A stretch of DNA of 64,000 nt from Toxonevra muliebris (taxonomy: Eukaryota > Arthropoda > Insecta > Diptera > Pallopteridae), in contig OY829328.1 in the NCBI GenBank assembly GCA_963691655.1, positions 69,754,400-69,818,399 of the forward strand, given 5' to 3'. The position numbers and the translations under genes are program-made. The notes under the pieces were generated by a model. It did no database searches. It was not told the origin of the DNA and saw only the letters and a list, made by a program, of their open reading frames with translations. Positions 61,601 through 64,000 of the stretch are shown piece after piece. Position 1 is the stretch's first letter; each line of letters begins with the position of its first letter.

Positions 61601-62870
61601 ATCAATTTCCAATTTTGTTCCTTTTTCTTTTAAGCTTTGAAGCTTCGGGATTAAAAACCCAACGCTAATTTCTAGTAAAGAGACATCACAACTCACATCG
61701 TTGCTATGTTTTACCTCTATTTTCTGGGTTTTTCCTTTTTATTCAACTTGGGAGTATAGGACTCTTCCACCGAATTCGATATGCAGCTATTGAGTTAGTG
61801 TAATCCCCGTTGGTGTTGTATTTTTTAGAGGTGCTTTTACTCGGTATATTTTTGCGATATGATTCCGTAGTCTTCACGAAGAGATTGATCTATCCATTTC
61901 TGCTTCTGTCTCTTGATCCGAATGATCCATGTTTGTTCTGCGGAACAATTCCTCGTCGGAGGTTCATAAAGACCTGCAGTACCAAATTTGGTACAGGCGA
62001 ATTTGGTACCATATGTACCAAATTAAAAAAAAAAAAAAAACTGGGCACCTTAAGCATGAGCCGATGTACATAGATTCAAATGTATCTACATATGCAAGTA
62101 TAACCCATTGAGTAAGCATTCATAAAACTTGGATATTTTGTAATAGAAATCGACAGCACCCTAAGTAACTATGCATGTAAGTATGTATGTGAAAGCATTG
62201 TTCTATTCTATACAATGCATATACTGAAACATGGGCATCAGACGGCGGCAACAAGTAAAGTAGGTACCCTAGTGCTTAGAAAGGGAAAATACAAATAAAA
62301 AATCGTAATGACGCATTTCAATTAAATGTCATTTACTGGAAAACAGCGGACATTGCCGCTAATTTTTTCTTTCTTTCTTTTTTCTTTCATTTAGTTTGTT
62401 AATAAATCGACAAAAGTGTTTCTTTGTTTGATTACGTGCGCTATGGTTCGTTGGGTTAATTTGACACTGAAATAAAAAAAGCTACAAACAAATAAATGTT
62501 GCTACAATTTTCATATTCTACTGATTTCTAAACGCTTAGCGCATTGAACGTTCCATTTTCAATTTTAAGGCAATTAAATAATAAAAGATTATATTACTTA
62601 GAAATTAAATATTGTAGCCACTGTACTAGCCGGTAGTCATGTGCGGGTGTTACTAAAAACAAAATCATGATAATTTCATTAATACTATTTAATATCACAA
62701 TAAAATAAAAGTGTGTAAGAAATATAAAAAAAAAGAATGAAATTATACCTATATTTTGTTATACACAAATTGAACACTATAAGAATAGATAACAAAGCTC
62801 CAAATTCAATAATTCAAATGGGTGAAAAATTTGTTTGCTTCTTAAAATTTAATAAAAAATATTTTTTTTT
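61601..62870. other. Intergenic DNA, no gene seen
   Basis: The stretch contains clustered GTACC/GGTAC motifs (61978-62028), including TACCAAATTTGGTAC palindromes, and a long A-run. There is no gene. Confidence 0.5.
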
Positions 62871-62989
62871 TATTTGATAATGAAATCGCCTATTTACTTT
62901 TTTTTTTTTATGGGTCCAAAAGATTTTGGCCATGCAGTTGTACTGAAATTTTTTTGTCAAAGTAAAAAATCATTACAACAAATTTTATT

Positions 62990-63420
62990 TTTTGATTGCG
63001 ACATAAGGAGTGAGCACGAAAAAATTTTTACATATTTTTTTACTTCCTATTGCCCGATATTATGGGCTTTGATTTTAATGACAGATGAATCCAAAATAAA
63101 TTATTTTCATTTCCACAAAAGTGTGAAAATGTATGAGATTTTCATAGGTAAGGGAGGTTGTTTTAACCCCAACTTGGATCCGCTAAGGTTCAGCACAATA
63201 TCCTTTTTCAGTATCACAACCAACACGGTTACTATATTGCAAGGAAAAAACTTTAGTTTGCTGGTCTATTTTATTAATGGGGACTACTTGAATTTCGCCA
63301 TGATTCTACCAAAACTTAAGAACTGCTGATCTGCCTGTTTAAGAATGTCGTCAGACTGTTACACGCGTTTATAAAAGTTGCTCAGAAGAATTTTTTTATT
63401 TGCACCAAAAACGAATCCTT
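62990..63420 (+). pseudogene. Possible Tc1/mariner transposase fossil
   Basis: The plus-strand frame includes MTDESKINYFHFHKSVKMYE and, after a suitable gap, NGDYLNFAMILPKLKNC. These resemble the TDESKF---SDG--YV and G--Y--IL---L stretches of Tc1 transposases. The region between is not well conserved. A terminal-repeat-like CATAAGGAGTGAG of the 1006-2981 element lies at 63003-63015 inside this stretch, so a composite relic is likely. Confidence 0.4.
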
Positions 63421-63549
63421 GGATTTAAAAAAAAAGGTTAACTAAATTTCCGCATTAACGATAATTTTTTTCATTTCTACTTGACAAATCGGTTCCAAAC
63501 TGTCACTAGAAAACAGTTCCCGAAAAAAAGTTTGGCAACATCTTTTTAA

Positions 63550-64000
63550 CCCTCTCAGGAGAAAGTGTACTTCCCGTGATGGAAAAAAATCGGGATGTTG
63601 ATTTTCGTGTTCAGCGGTTTCGAAATAGTCAAACAATATTTTTTCCTGATTTTTACCTGTCCAGGTTTAGCCGTACCCGATGTACACATATGTGTACAAA
63701 AAAAATTTCAGGGAACTTTTTTCACCCAGGTGAAAGCCAGCGTTTCCCGTCTTCATATAGCTAAATTAGATATTTTTTTTTTAAATAAATTAAATTTTAA
63801 TGTTCATTTTTGATATTTTATTAGGAATTCTCTCAAAAACAAATTATATGCAATGTATGGAAATATGGAATATTTTATATAACTAGAAAAGGTTTTTATT
63901 CGAGTGTGTGGAATCGCTGGAAGCACTCAGGACAGAGCGACATATTACAACCGTTGCATTTGTATCAAGTTCACAGCCCTTACGGCGGCATCTGCTTGCA
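63550..64000 (-). mobile_element. piggyBac-like element, cut by the window edge
   Basis: TTAA at 63546-63549 precedes CCCTCTCAGGAGAAAGTG, a typical piggyBac-type terminus. A minus-strand transposase C-terminus lies about 350 bp inside. The other end of the element is beyond the window. Imperfect internal repeats of CCCGTGAT/CCCGTCTTC type lie between end and gene. Confidence 0.7.
63896..64000 (-). pseudogene. piggyBac transposase C-terminal zinc ribbon, partial
   Basis: The minus-strand frame reads KCNGCNMSLCPECFQRFHTLE and stop. This matches the Cys-rich end of piggyBac transposases (C--C---LC---CF--FHT). The preceding Cys pair (RCRRKGC) is in another frame, implying a single-base lesion at about 63955, unless splicing or sequencing error explains it. 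The gene continues beyond 64000. Confidence 0.75.

Noticed and set aside
62874..63329. 151-aa frame as a host gene
   Set aside because: Starts in a T-run, low-complexity beginning, no splice context, and partial resemblance to Tc1 transposase; treated as a fossil.
1..64000. CRISPR arrays, bacterial operons, riboswitches
   Set aside because: The window is eukaryotic (spliced fly genes); no regularly spaced repeat array was seen.

Overview
This is an AT-rich stretch of a higher-fly (Diptera, Schizophora) genome. The evidence is short phase-matched GT-AG introns, fly-type single-copy orthologues (Tim10, Golgin-97, the latrophilin receptor Cirl) and a heavy load of DNA-transposon fossils. Several element features (RNase-H-bearing non-LTR relics, a CTTAACCTAACCTAA-type tail) would fit a tephritid-like fly, but the species cannot be fixed from sequence alone.

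Layout. 1-4 kb: a DD37E Tc1/mariner-superfamily element carrying a nested piggyBac-type miniature element, then the 5' flank of a leucine-rich-repeat gene (4153-9143, +; 4 coding exons, 336 aa) whose first intron holds a fold-back Tc1 derivative. 9.5-11.2 kb: Tim10 (-) and, 102 bp upstream on the same strand, a 63-aa single-pass membrane protein. 14.0-21.9 kb: Golgin-97 (-; 7 coding exons, 644 aa, C-terminal GRIP domain), with a near-intact DD37E element and a nested pair of MITEs in its introns. 22.4 kb: a divergent 64-aa membrane microprotein candidate. 25.9-40.5 kb: the adhesion GPCR Cirl/latrophilin (-; 15 recognised coding exons, about 1815 codons; 5' end not firmly placed), with a single-TM alternative isoform encoded by read-through of the TM1 exon and a stopless 75-nt intron in the tail. 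41.7-43 kb: a mariner fossil in the presumed Cirl 5' intron. 47.1-47.8 kb: a deleted Tc1 element. 50.3-52.7 kb: a MADF x3 / C2H2 x7 zinc-finger gene (-; 5' end not found). 53-64 kb: no host gene recognised; non-LTR, hAT, fold-back, mariner, Tc1 and piggyBac relics, several of them nested.

The host genes are independent housekeeping, neuronal and regulatory genes rather than a pathway. The clearest functional linkage is the tight same-strand pair of mitochondrial-type small proteins at 9.6-11.2 kb. The most interesting items are the Cirl one-TM isoform, the in-frame 75-nt Cirl intron, the DD37E copy whose only obvious internal lesion is an 8-bp tandem duplication, the Tc1 element that has become a 395-bp-armed fold-back including coding sequence, and two loci where one miniature transposon sits inside another with readable target-site duplications.

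Exon boundaries were derived by hand from splice consensus plus reading-frame continuity. No alignment or database search was run.
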